A stretch of DNA of 64,000 nt, taken from NCBI RefSeq assembly GCF_016401385.1, contig NZ_JAEACF010000001.1, positions 186,001-250,000 on the forward strand. Reading direction: 5' to 3'. Source of the DNA: Fictibacillus halophilus. GTDB taxonomy: Bacteria > Bacillota > Bacilli > Bacillales > Fictibacillaceae. A program made the position numbers and the translations under genes. The notes below the pieces were generated by a model, which was given only the letters and a program-made list of their open reading frames with translations, was not told the origin of the DNA and did no database searches. Shown here in pieces: positions 43,926 to 51,750 of the stretch. How positions within the stretch are numbered: position 1 is the stretch's first letter; every line of letters starts with the position of its first letter.

Positions 43926-44591
43926 TTAACTTTTTTCTGTGCTTTGCAGTTTTGCTTTGAACATTCGTTTGAAAAAGCTGAAGACCGTTTCAGCCTCAAG
44001 ATAATAGAACAATTTGAAAAGCAGGCTGCTTAATAAAATCCCAGCTACAACATCCAATACAACATGCTGTTTAACGAAAAGTGTCGACAAAATAATGCTG
44101 TATGCGATAGTTGATACAATGATATCTTTTTTGATCGTCCACATCTTACTATGGCGTATCCCTAATATCATAAGATAACTACTTAAAACATGGATACTCG
44201 GAAAACAGTTGAACGGTTGGTCAGCTCCATACACATACTGAACCATCTTTGTGAGGATACCACCTTCAACTAATTCCGGACGAGGAACAGTGGTTTGAAA
44301 AAAGAAGTAAATCACATAACATACCAGCATTCCAACACAAAAACTTAATAAGGTGCGATAATAAATGGCTCTGTCATAAACACAAAAGTAAACAAACATT
44401 AGAAAAATAAAAGCATACCAAAGGACATAAGGTACGATAAAAATCTCCGCAAATGGGATTTGGTGATCCACTGCTGTAATAAGTTGCCTCGCCCCGCGTT
44501 CCCCATGATTTAATACTTGATAAATTATATTCAGTAAAGGGATAGAGAGGAGAAGACATAATGCTAAAATATTCTTTTTTATGATACGCAA
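43926..44591 (-). CDS. PAP2-family membrane phosphatase
   Basis: A 221-residue membrane protein of the type 2 phosphatidic acid phosphatase superfamily (inositol-phosphoryl transferase-like branch). The three active-site motifs are visible: TTVPRPE (C1 remnant), CFPSIHVLSSY (C2, His) and VKQHVVLDVVAG (C3, His and Asp). It is expected to cleave a lipid phosphate on the outer face. Start codon TTG 44591 with AAAGGAG 9 nt upstream; no ATG fits. It could act on undecaprenyl-PP or phosphatidate; sequence alone does not decide. Confidence 0.85.
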   Translation of the reverse strand: MRIIKKNILALCLLLSIPLLNIIYQVLNHGERGARQLITAVDHQIPFAEIFIVPYVLWYAFIFLMFVYFCVYDRAIYYRTLLSFCVGMLVCYVIYFFFQTTVPRPELVEGGILTKMVQYVYGADQPFNCFPSIHVLSSYLMILGIRHSKMWTIKKDIIVSTIAYSIILSTLFVKQHVVLDVVAGILLSSLLFKLFYYLEAETVFSFFKRMFKAKLQSTEKS

Positions 44592-44936
44592 TACGAACTA
44601 CTCCTTTATCTATTTCATCAGCTTTATAACATATTCCCGTTTTAAAAGGTTTTACACGTTTAAAAATACACCCTTTTGAGGTTACCATATTATGGTTTAT
44701 TTGTCATAGGTCATGAGACGTATTCTACTATAAATTTTATCTCAATTTATTGTTATGTCTAGTCTTCCCAAGTACGGTTAAAATTTCTTTGCCACTATTT
44801 GCGTCAAGTAGTAAATGTACCCGTTTATTATATATTCAGATTATTCTTTTTTGACTTTTCTGATAAAAGGAATATAATGGAGGTACAACCGTAAGACCTA
44901 ATGCATATTTAACCTCTTTGAAAGGGAGTGTTATGG
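44592..44936. promoter_or_regulatory. Divergent intergenic region with a SigA promoter
   Basis: A 345-bp A/T-rich gap between divergent genes. The only clear signal is a plus-strand promoter, TTGACT (44851-44856), 16-bp spacer, TATAAT (44873-44878), for the small gene at 44937. No additional coding frame, repeat or riboswitch is evident; the first 150 bp probably hold the PAP2 promoter. Confidence 0.6.
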
Positions 44937-45161
44937 ATGTATGTAGGCAATACCATAAAAGTAGATCGTTATAATGGTGAGTACTTTATGATTAGCCAAA
45001 AGTGGCTGATGGAAGTGGTCTGGAACAAATATAACATGCCATTACACGAGTTTTTATTAGCGTATGACAAATTAGACAGTGACTACATCATGTCACTTGC
45101 TGAACGGCAAAGCATTCAATATCAAATCGAACATGATGAAGACTACCTGTACATTGGGTAG
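44937..45161 (+). CDS. Small hypothetical protein
   Basis: Not recognised. It is a 74-residue acidic soluble protein: MYVGNTIKVDRYNGEYFMISQ, then WLMEVVWNKYNMPLHEFLLAYDKLDSDYIM and a C-terminal helix rich in E and Y. AAAGGGAG lies 8-9 nt before ATG 44937, and a good SigA promoter is about 60 bp upstream, so it is probably expressed in growing cells. An upstream GTG (44928) in frame is less likely. A T7 run after CTACCTGTACATTGGGTAG may end the transcript. Confidence 0.72.
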   Translation: MYVGNTIKVDRYNGEYFMISQKWLMEVVWNKYNMPLHEFLLAYDKLDSDYIMSLAERQSIQYQIEHDEDYLYIG

Positions 45162-45239
45162 TTTTTTTATTTTTGCGTATGTCAAAAGCCACTCTTCCTA
45201 CATACACTGTGTTTAGGATTTGAGGGGGAGGGCACAGAT

Positions 45240-45455
45240 ATGGCCAAAAAAAATGCAAAGAAAACGACAAAAAATAAATATGACAGTCAGGTTAATAAAT
45301 ACCAACACACACAAAAGATGGTCACAAGTGAAACATGCATCGCATGTAAAACACAATGCGTAAGAGGATTGGCTTACATGGAACGAATGTCTCAACCAGG
45401 AGCTATAGGAAAAGGCGTACCATGCCATCTAACAAAAGGTAGAGGGCATAAATAA
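45240..45455 (+). CDS. Small basic protein with four cysteines
   Basis: Not recognised by name. It has 71 residues. The N-terminus is very basic (MAKKNAKKTTKNKYDSQVNK), followed by TSETCIACKTQCVRGLAYMERM and GKGVPCHLTKGRGHK. The four cysteines (C-x2-C-x3-C and a later C) look like a small zinc-binding knuckle. GAGGGGGAGGG precedes the ATG, and an intrinsic terminator lies downstream, so it is a real single-gene unit. A nucleic-acid-binding role is possible. Confidence 0.75.
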   Translation: MAKKNAKKTTKNKYDSQVNKYQHTQKMVTSETCIACKTQCVRGLAYMERMSQPGAIGKGVPCHLTKGRGHK

Positions 45456-45484
45456 TTTTAATAAATAAATTATTACATTGCTCG

Positions 45485-45513
45485 CTGGCCTATTTATAGG
45501 CCAGTTTTCTTTG
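45485..45513 (+). terminator. Terminator after the four-cysteine gene
   Basis: CTGGCCTA and TAGGCCAG pair around TTTA, then TTTTCTTT. Confidence 0.87.
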
Positions 45514-45570
45514 AGTGTTTTTAAAGTTAGGGAAGTGAAGAGAGGTTTTTGAAGAGGGGTCCAGTGTTTT

Positions 45571-45690
45571 AGGATTTATGATCGATTCTCAGGATTTATG
45601 ATCGATTCTCAAGATTTATGATCGATGCCAAGGATTTATGTTAGACACCGAGATTTTATGATCGATACCGAGAATTTATGATCGTGCTGG
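45571..45690. repeat. Tandem 20-bp repeat locus D (6 units)
   Basis: Six head-to-tail units of exactly 20 bp start at 45571, 45591, 45611, 45631, 45651 and 45671. The first two are identical, AGGATTTATGATCGATTCTC; the others drift but keep the ATTTATGatcGAT core. As 20 is not a multiple of three, no repeated peptide is encoded. It lies in the 393-bp gap (45456-45848) between a terminator and an MFS gene; I see nothing else in that gap except the downstream promoter region. Confidence 0.88.
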
Positions 45691-45848
45691 GAAATGTCCT
45701 AGCGATCCCCACAAGTTCCACACCTCTACAAAGATCTCACTTTTATTCGACACTCTCGTCAACTACTCAAACACGGCCAAAGACGTAATCATCTCTCCTG
45801 TGGTACACTTTATTTGCTTCGGATTACCATAAAAAGGATGATGTATAT

Positions 45849-47090
45849 ATGAACAAAGCTAATCGCTATTTTCATTTTTTATGGAGCGGACAGACACTCG
45901 GGAATTTAGGAGATATTCTATATATTATTTGTCTGATTACACTTGTATATAATGAAACGGGATCCGTCCTGCATATGGCACTTATTCCATTTGCGAAGAC
46001 GATGTCATTGCTCCTATCAGGTTTTATAGCACCTCTATTTATTGATAAGTACAAACGAACAAGTTTGCTGATCAATACGCTATTTCTTAAAACGGGATTT
46101 TTACTCTGTTTGTGTTTATTGAGTTTATATGGCATACATACCGCTATAACATTTACCCTTTTATATGCATTAATCGTGGTAATTTCCCTTCTTGAAGGGG
46201 TAGGAAATCCTGCACGAAGATCAATGGTACCAGATCTTGTAGAAAGCTCTGAGCTTGTAAAAGCAAACAGTTTTATTAGTATCGCAAACCAAACCTCAAT
46301 GCTTTTATCCTGGCCGCTTGGGAGTGTGCTCTTAGTGATGTGGGGTGAACAAAACATGCTATGGGTTACTTTCTTCTTATTTGTAGCTGCGACTTTACTT
46401 ACAACACAAATAAAGGTAAAGGAAACAGAGAAAGTTGGAACACAAGAATCTAAGTGGGATGCGATGAAAGAAGGATGGCAACTGATCTTTCAATCTAAAA
46501 AGCTAACCACTTTAACGGTTATGGATGTGCTTGAAAACTTCGGTCATGGGGTTTGGATAGCGGCAATCCTTTATGTGTATGTTGAAACGGCGATAGGAAA
46601 AGGAGAAGCGTGGTGGGGCTACATCAATGCGTCTTTTTTTGCAGGAATGATGGTAGCGGGTCTTGTAGTATATCGGTTTTCTAAGAAAATGGAATCATAT
46701 CTGGGCTTTGTCATTATGACATCAACTATTTGCTTGATGTTACTAAATGTGTGGTTCGGATTGACTTCATCAGCGTGGATTGCTTTATTGGTGTCATTTG
46801 TTTTTGGTTTTCCGCAGATGGCTAGAGATGTTTCCCAAAACACTTTAATCCAAGAATCCTATAGAGATAAGCAGCTTGCAAAAGTTTATGCCTCTCATGG
46901 AACTCTCGTGTATGGGACATTTGGAATAGCGACACTAATACTCGGTTGGTTTGCAGAAAAATTTGGAGTTCGTGATACATATATTTTAGTGAGTTTTCTG
47001 TTTCTGATTTCCTTTTCGATCGCATTTTTGAATCGTAAGGTCCTACATTCTGACCAGAAAATAGCTCCTTTAGAGCAAAATGTTATATAG
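45849..47090 (+). CDS. MFS transporter
   Basis: A 413-residue, 12-segment major facilitator of the drug-efflux (MefA/YfiS-like) type. It starts FHFLWSGQTLGNLGDILYIICLITLVY. GFIAPLFIDKYKRTSLL is the loop 2-3 motif A in a degenerate form (D-K-Y-K-R). GVGNPARRSMVPDLVESSELVKANSF is a strong signature for this subfamily, and is also seen in the MFS protein at 8220. No regulator gene is adjacent. AAAAAGGATGATGTAT precedes the ATG. The substrate is unknown. Confidence 0.85.
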   Translation: MNKANRYFHFLWSGQTLGNLGDILYIICLITLVYNETGSVLHMALIPFAKTMSLLLSGFIAPLFIDKYKRTSLLINTLFLKTGFLLCLCLLSLYGIHTAITFTLLYALIVVISLLEGVGNPARRSMVPDLVESSELVKANSFISIANQTSMLLSWPLGSVLLVMWGEQNMLWVTFFLFVAATLLTTQIKVKETEKVGTQESKWDAMKEGWQLIFQSKKLTTLTVMDVLENFGHGVWIAAILYVYVETAIGKGEAWWGYINASFFAGMMVAGLVVYRFSKKMESYLGFVIMTSTICLMLLNVWFGLTSSAWIALLVSFVFGFPQMARDVSQNTLIQESYRDKQLAKVYASHGTLVYGTFGIATLILGWFAEKFGVRDTYILVSFLFLISFSIAFLNRKVLHSDQKIAPLEQNVI

Positions 47091-47266
47091 ATAACCTATC
47101 ATTTCTATCTAATAAGTTGGGAAAACTGCTTGTATTTTACTAAAAAGAAAGCACATGTTCTCCTTCAATTTTCCCAATACAAAGCAAGTCGGCATCCTGT
47201 TACAATAATTATACCCCCTCTTCCCTGCAAGACGGGTAGAAAAGTAACAGGAATGGGTGAATACCA

Positions 47267-47824
47267 TTGAAAAAGAAAGTACTTGTCTATTTGTATCCAC
47301 AATTTAGAGAAGTTGAAGTAATGACGACTTTATCTATCATCGGTAAAAAATATGAAGTGCTGCCTTTCTCGCTGTTGCCAGGAACTGTTACTAGTGAATG
47401 TGGTTTACTGATGCAGCCTACGATTAAGATGAAGAATATTAGTCCTATTGATTATGAGATGCTTATTATTCCAGGAGGAAAACAAGCATTTACACAAGGA
47501 AATCCGAGACTTCTGCATCTGTTGCAAGTGTTCAACAGAGAGAATATTAAGATTGCAGCTATTGGAAATGGAGCTGTCATTCTAGGACGAGCCGGCATTT
47601 TAAACGGCAGGTCATATACCGTTTCTTTACGCGAAGATGAATTTGCTAAAACAAACAGCTGGTTGAATGGAACTTATCAAGCAAAGCAGATTGTTGAAGA
47701 TAAAAATCTGTTAACAGCAAAGAGTCATGCTTATATTGATTTTGGTTTAACGATCGGTGACCGTTTGCAATGTTTTGACGGCCTTGAAGAATATAATTTT
47801 TATAAAGGTACTAGTTCCTTTTAA
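47267..47824 (+). CDS. DJ-1/PfpI-family protein lacking the nucleophile cysteine
   Basis: A 185-residue class I glutamine-amidotransferase-like protein. Typical blocks: VLVYLYPQFREVEVMTTLSII, YEMLIIPGGKQA and the nucleophile elbow. The elbow, normally AICxGxxxLAxAGLL, here reads AAIGNGAVILGRAGILNG, so the Cys is replaced by Gly (residue 100). Therefore the usual thiol chemistry seems impossible; it may be a binding or regulatory relative. The start is TTG 47267, with GGGTGA 7-8 nt upstream; no ATG is available. It is followed by a terminator. Confidence 0.83.
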   Translation: MKKKVLVYLYPQFREVEVMTTLSIIGKKYEVLPFSLLPGTVTSECGLLMQPTIKMKNISPIDYEMLIIPGGKQAFTQGNPRLLHLLQVFNRENIKIAAIGNGAVILGRAGILNGRSYTVSLREDEFAKTNSWLNGTYQAKQIVEDKNLLTAKSHAYIDFGLTIGDRLQCFDGLEEYNFYKGTSSF

Positions 47825-47850
47825 CGCAACACTCAACTCGCTCCCCCTTA

Positions 47851-47887
47851 TCGCTTTCTGGCTATTAGCTAGAAAGCGTTTTTTAAT
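47851..47887 (+). terminator. Terminator of the DJ-1-like gene
   Basis: CGCTTTCT and AGAAAGCG close a loop that contains a smaller GGCTA/TAGCT stem, followed by T6. Confidence 0.88.
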
Positions 47888-47935
47888 GGAAAAAATCACT
47901 AAAATAAAACATGATAATAATTAAAAGTTTAGTGC

Positions 47936-47983
47936 TTGACAAAAGTAAGTTATGGAATTATGATGTAAAGGAATCAACTTACT
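47936..47983 (+). promoter_or_regulatory. Strong SigA promoter with flanking inverted repeat for the azoreductase gene
   Basis: TTGACA (47936-47941), a 17-bp spacer and TATGAT (47959-47964). AGTAAGTT (47944-47951) and AACTTACT (47976-47983) form a perfect inverted repeat around the -10, a plausible operator for a redox or quinone-responsive repressor. Confidence 0.65.
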
Positions 47984-48034
47984 AAAGAGAAGTTAATCAC
48001 TAATTAGAACAGATATAAAAGGAGAGAATCACAA

Positions 48035-48679
48035 ATGAAAGTACTTTACATTAACTCTAATCCAAAACCTATGGATCAATCGTTCGGACTTCGTTTAGGA
48101 CGTCACTTTTTAAACGAATTAACAAATCAAAACGAAAACATTGAAATCGAAACGGTAAATCTTTATGAAGAGAACATTCCATTCATCGATGCAGATGTTT
48201 TAGATGCTTGGGGTAAATTAGCTGCTGGTCAAGAGCTTTCTCCATCACAAGTTGAAAAAACAAGCCGTATGGGAGAAATTTTAGAACAATTCCTTTCAGC
48301 AGACATGTATGTATTCAACACACCAATGTGGAACTTGAGCTATCCGCCAATGCTAAAAGCGTATATCGATAATGTAGTGATGGCAGGTAAGACGTTTAAA
48401 TACACAGAGAACGGCCCAGCTGGCTTACTAGGTGGAAAGACGGCAGTGCATATTCAATCTCGTGGCGGTGTGTATTCTGAAGGTCCTGCTCAAGCTTTTG
48501 AGTTCACGAACGGCTATCTTCAAGGCGTGATGGCATTCATCGGAATTACTGATTATCATCATGTATTTACAGAAGGTATGGCAGCAGCTCCAGATCGTGC
48601 GGAAGAAATTTTGGCGGATGCAAGAGAAAGAGCTACAGAATTAGCTAAGGAATTAGTCTTAGCTAAACGCAATGCATAA
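48035..48679 (+). CDS. azoR: FMN-dependent NADH-azoreductase
   Basis: A 214-residue flavodoxin-fold enzyme of the AcpD/AzoR family, reducing quinones and azo compounds with NADH. The N-terminal FMN-phosphate loop VLYINSNPKPMDQSFGLRLG is in the family position. FNTPMWNLSYPPMLKAYIDNV (PMWN flavin loop) and HIQSRGGVYSEGPA are diagnostic. The ribosome binding site is AAAGGAGAG. B. subtilis has AzoR1 and AzoR2, the latter induced by quinones through MhqR. The strong promoter with a flanking inverted repeat and the nitroreductase gene next door suggest a quinone or electrophile response. Confidence 0.93.
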   Translation: MKVLYINSNPKPMDQSFGLRLGRHFLNELTNQNENIEIETVNLYEENIPFIDADVLDAWGKLAAGQELSPSQVEKTSRMGEILEQFLSADMYVFNTPMWNLSYPPMLKAYIDNVVMAGKTFKYTENGPAGLLGGKTAVHIQSRGGVYSEGPAQAFEFTNGYLQGVMAFIGITDYHHVFTEGMAAAPDRAEEILADARERATELAKELVLAKRNA

Positions 48680-48725
48680 TTTTTGACTTCAACTGATAAG
48701 CCACTATAATTGGTGGAATAGTAAC

Positions 48726-48760
48726 GAGGTGTCAACCAAAAGTTGCACCTCTTTATTTAT
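48726..48760 (+). terminator. Terminator of the azoreductase gene
   Basis: GAGGTGTCAAC pairs with GTTGCACCTC (one bulge), followed by TTTATTTAT. Confidence 0.75.
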
Positions 48761-48798
48761 AGAGATGTATAGAAAAAGCGGAATAGGGAGTGGAAGAA

Positions 48799-49407
48799 AT
48801 GAACGAAACATTTAAAGTTATGGAAGAACGATCTTCTGTCCGTTTGTATCAGAAAGACAAAGAAATTCCGAGCGAAACACTTCACCAGATTTTTGAGATG
48901 GCTGGGAAAGCTCCATCAGCATGGAATCTGCAGCACTGGCGTTTTATTGTAGTAACATCTCAAGAACAAAAAGAGAAACTTTTCCCGATTGCTTATAATC
49001 AAAAGCATGTCTTAGATGCATCTGCGGTTGTTGTTGTCTTAGGAGATACAGAAGCAGATAAAGTTGCTGCAGAAGTATTTGAAAAAGCTCCAGAAGAAGC
49101 AAGAAATATTTTATTGAAAAATATTAACTCTGCCTATTCACAAGGGCGAGCAGTTGGTGAGAGAGAAGCACTTAAGAATGCATCACTCGGTGCGATGCAG
49201 CTTATGCTTGCCGCTAAAGCAGTTGGAGTTGATTCATGTCCGATGACAGGATTCGATCATGCTGCTATAGTGCCTGCACTTGGAATCCCAGAACGTTTCA
49301 TTCCTGTAATGATGATCACTTTAGGATATGCTGACGGTCCAGCAAAACCTACAGAGCGTTTTGATGTCAATCGCATTGTGATGCATGATAAATTTGAAGA
49401 AAAATAA
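48799..49407 (+). CDS. Nitroreductase family protein (MhqN/YdfN-like)
   Basis: A 202-residue FMN-dependent nitroreductase-fold enzyme. The FMN-binding start is MEERSSVRLYQKDKEIPSETL, with PSAWNLQHWRFIVV for flavin contact and the C-terminal MTGFDHAAIVPALGIPERFIPVMMITLGYAD. The start at 48799 follows GGGAG by 8 nt; the in-frame GTG 48790 is inside that site. Its nearest type seems to be MhqN, a quinone-inducible Bacillus nitroreductase. A terminator follows. Together with the azoreductase it forms a small flavin-reductase cluster. Confidence 0.9.
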   Translation: MNETFKVMEERSSVRLYQKDKEIPSETLHQIFEMAGKAPSAWNLQHWRFIVVTSQEQKEKLFPIAYNQKHVLDASAVVVVLGDTEADKVAAEVFEKAPEEARNILLKNINSAYSQGRAVGEREALKNASLGAMQLMLAAKAVGVDSCPMTGFDHAAIVPALGIPERFIPVMMITLGYADGPAKPTERFDVNRIVMHDKFEEK

Positions 49408-49417
49408 ATGTTTACTT

Positions 49418-49456
49418 CTAAGCAGTTGTGCCTTATATCGGCATAGCTGCTTTTTT
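49418..49456 (+). terminator. Terminator of the nitroreductase gene
   Basis: AAGCAGTTGTGCC pairs with GGCATAGCTGCTT (two mismatches), followed by T6. Confidence 0.83.
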
Positions 49457-49541
49457 CAAATTTACTAACACAAAGTGCTAAGTTTGCTTGATGTGAAAAT
49501 GTGCTATCATACAAGTAAAATCAGTTTGGTAAGGAGTCAGT

Positions 49542-49724
49542 ATGAGTACATTAACCATTTCAATAGTAATTACCCTCGTTATCATCATCTTTGTCGTCAT
49601 TATTTTTGCGGCCGCCATCACAAAAGGGTATTCCTACAAACATACGATCGATCAGTTAGACGACAATCCATATCTAAAAAATGAAACGAAAGAGAAGGAA
49701 GCAAAAGAAGGCAAGGAGCATTAA
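49542..49724 (+). CDS. Small single-span membrane protein (YtzI-like)
   Basis: A 60-residue protein with one membrane segment (ISIVITLVIIIFVVIIFAAAI) followed by TKGYSYKHTIDQLDDNPY and a charged tail. The ITKGYSYKHTID stretch recalls the B. subtilis YtzI family, of unknown function; this is from memory. The ribosome binding site is TAAGGAGTCAGT. It lies 19 bp before alkA on the same strand and may be cotranscribed. Confidence 0.75.
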   Translation: MSTLTISIVITLVIIIFVVIIFAAAITKGYSYKHTIDQLDDNPYLKNETKEKEAKEGKEH

Positions 49725-49743
49725 TAAGAAGGGAGGTATAAGG

Positions 49744-50667
49744 ATGAAGTTTGTGATAGAACCGAAACCACCGTTCGATTTTCAAAAGATGATGCAGCGA
49801 TTAACGGTTACAGGGAAAACTCATGTCATAAAACTCAATGAACAATTTACAGAATACGAAAAAATAATTAGAATCCAAGAGGTTTCTTGTTTTGTAAAAG
49901 TTGTATCAAGCGGAACCGTTACAAGCCCTATTCTGAACTGTAAGGCTATACCTTTAAATGGTCATGTATCTGAAGAAGCAGTTAAGAAAAAGATTCAGCA
50001 ACTGTTTTCAACAGAAGTCGATCTTTCTCCTCTTTATGAGCACTTCTCCAAACACGAGAGATTGGATCTCGTACTACAACGCTTTGAAGGGTTAAAACTT
50101 CTAACAGACACCGACCTGTTTGAATCCATTGTAAAAATTATTATTGGTCAACAAGTGAATTTAACCTTTGCTGGAACCTTGACAGAACACCTGATTGAGC
50201 TTGCTGGGAATCAGGTTAAGGTAGAAGGAAGTACATTTCAGGTCTTTCCAACTCCAACATCTGTTGCAAAGCTAAAGTATGAAGACCTACGCGAGCTTCA
50301 ATTCAGTCAGAGAAAAGCAGAATATATCATCGATCTAGCCAAACTGATCACAGAGGGTGCTATGGATTTTGAAAGCTTATGGAGTATGTCAGATGAAGAT
50401 GTGATGCAAACGCTGTTGCCTATAAGAGGAATAGGGAAATGGACGATTGAATGTCTTTTAATCTTTGGTATGGGAAGAACCGATGTACTGCCCGCTGCAG
50501 ATATTGGATTAAGAAATGCTATCCGTCAAGTTTGGAAGTTAGCTGATCAACCATCAGAAGAAGAGGTAAGGATGCTTGCTATGGATTGGAAACCTTGGCG
50601 TACATATATCACGTATTATCTATGGGAGAGTTTAAATCAGACCCCTGCTGTTGCAGATCATACTTAA
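49744..50667 (+). CDS. alkA: DNA-3-methyladenine glycosylase (AlkA type)
   Basis: A 307-residue base-excision enzyme removing 3-methyladenine and other alkylated bases. An N-terminal AlkA_N-like domain (about 1-110) is followed by the HhH-GPD core: ESIVKIIIGQQVNLTFAGTL (QQ-x-x region), the helix-hairpin-helix LLPIRGIGKWTIECLLIFG, and the catalytic Asp in DVLPAADIGLRNAI. WKPWRTYITYYLWE is the usual AlkA C-terminal signature. ATG 49744 has GGGAGG; the longer frame (from 49681) overlaps the YtzI-like gene. Confidence 0.93.
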   Translation: MKFVIEPKPPFDFQKMMQRLTVTGKTHVIKLNEQFTEYEKIIRIQEVSCFVKVVSSGTVTSPILNCKAIPLNGHVSEEAVKKKIQQLFSTEVDLSPLYEHFSKHERLDLVLQRFEGLKLLTDTDLFESIVKIIIGQQVNLTFAGTLTEHLIELAGNQVKVEGSTFQVFPTPTSVAKLKYEDLRELQFSQRKAEYIIDLAKLITEGAMDFESLWSMSDEDVMQTLLPIRGIGKWTIECLLIFGMGRTDVLPAADIGLRNAIRQVWKLADQPSEEEVRMLAMDWKPWRTYITYYLWESLNQTPAVADHT

Positions 50668-50669
50668 AA

Positions 50670-50708
50670 AAGAGGTGAGTGGTATTCTAAAATGCCCCTC
50701 ACCTTTTT
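50670..50708. terminator. Terminator between alkA and the ATP-grasp gene
   Basis: AGGTGAG and CTCACCT enclose an 18-nt loop, with A and T runs on either side. Confidence 0.82.
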
Positions 50709-50711
50709 CAT

Positions 50712-51641
50712 TTATAATTCTCTACCTAAAAATTCAGCGATCGCCTTCATGCCATATATGCCGGCTTCTGCTTCAGCATCACGATTGTAGTTCGTATTTG
50801 TGTTTACATCATAAGTATACACGTTTCCACTTTTGTCCGTAATAATCTCAATGCCGGCAAACGTAATGCCATTTGCGTCTATGAACGCCTCGTACCTTTC
50901 CTGGTGAGGTAGAACAAAATCTTTAAGAATCTTAAACTTTGGTGTTGGTTCCTCTGGCTGATCTGTAATCGGACAGAACTGATCACCAATCTGGCAAGCA
51001 TCTGCCGGACAAAGTTCAAATCCATCAGAAGTATTCACTTGAACGGCATATAAAAACTTGCCACCAATAAATTCACACCGTACGATAAATGGTTCTGGTG
51101 CTTCAATATAATCTTGCAATAATGTGATGCCATCGATTGATTCATCAAAACTCGCCGAATGTACATAAGATTCTAAAGCAGTTTGTGTTTGAAACAACTG
51201 AACGCCAAGACCTTTACCCGCACGATTATGCTTGGTGATGAAAGGGCCGTTAAACTTCGTTGCAGCGTGTAGCAGCTCATCTTTTCCGTAGGCAGCAATC
51301 GTTCTTGGAACAGGGATATCAAATGCTTTTAATGCGCTGTATTGGTTCACTTTACTGATCTCTAGCTGAAGTGCTCTAGAGTCGTTGAATACTTTACGGT
51401 CATAACTTTCAAGCCAAGACAGTACCGCTGACGTATATTCAGGGGCATATCTATGTCCTCTCGTATGAGAAGAGGCACTCATTCGGTTATAGAAGATACC
51501 TTGTGGAGGAGCTTCTGTCAGATCAATGTGTCCCTTTGCCATATGCCAATCTTCATAGGGAAGCCCTAGTTCTTCAAAACGTTGGAATAACGGGGCTGTC
51601 CATTCACTATTTTCATGAATAACATATATTTTCTTTGTCAT
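50712..51641 (-). CDS. ATP-grasp (RimK-like) ligase
   Basis: A 309-residue ATP-grasp enzyme related to RimK and lysine-biosynthesis carrier ligases. The ATP-binding parts are visible: VNQYSALKAFDIPVPRTIAA, then GPFITKHNRAGKGLGVQLF (small loop with K and Gly-rich turn), LLQDYIEAPEPFIVRCEFIGG and TFAGIEIITDKSGNVYTYDVNTNTNYN (metal-binding E and N). Such enzymes add an amino acid to a carboxylate acceptor; the acceptor is unknown. It is a single gene, minus strand. TATAATATATTATTAG near 51680 could hold the promoter. Confidence 0.87.
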   Translation of the reverse strand: MTKKIYVIHENSEWTAPLFQRFEELGLPYEDWHMAKGHIDLTEAPPQGIFYNRMSASSHTRGHRYAPEYTSAVLSWLESYDRKVFNDSRALQLEISKVNQYSALKAFDIPVPRTIAAYGKDELLHAATKFNGPFITKHNRAGKGLGVQLFQTQTALESYVHSASFDESIDGITLLQDYIEAPEPFIVRCEFIGGKFLYAVQVNTSDGFELCPADACQIGDQFCPITDQPEEPTPKFKILKDFVLPHQERYEAFIDANGITFAGIEIITDKSGNVYTYDVNTNTNYNRDAEAEAGIYGMKAIAEFLGREL

Positions 51642-51717
51642 AATATCCTCCTTGAATGCAAGAATTCCGACTAATAATATATTATTAGTCTATATTATAT
51701 GGAGAGTTCTGAACAGA

Positions 51718-51750
51718 AAAAGAAGCCGTTTTATTTCGGCTTCTTCAAGT
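51718..51750 (-). terminator. Terminator of the MoxR-DUF58-DUF4129 operon
   Basis: AAGAAGCCG pairs with CGGCTTCTT around a 9-nt loop, overlapping the last codons of the DUF4129 gene. Confidence 0.88.

Noticed and set aside
45571..45690. CRISPR array
   Set aside because: Repeats are contiguous 20-bp units without unique spacers, and no cas genes are nearby.
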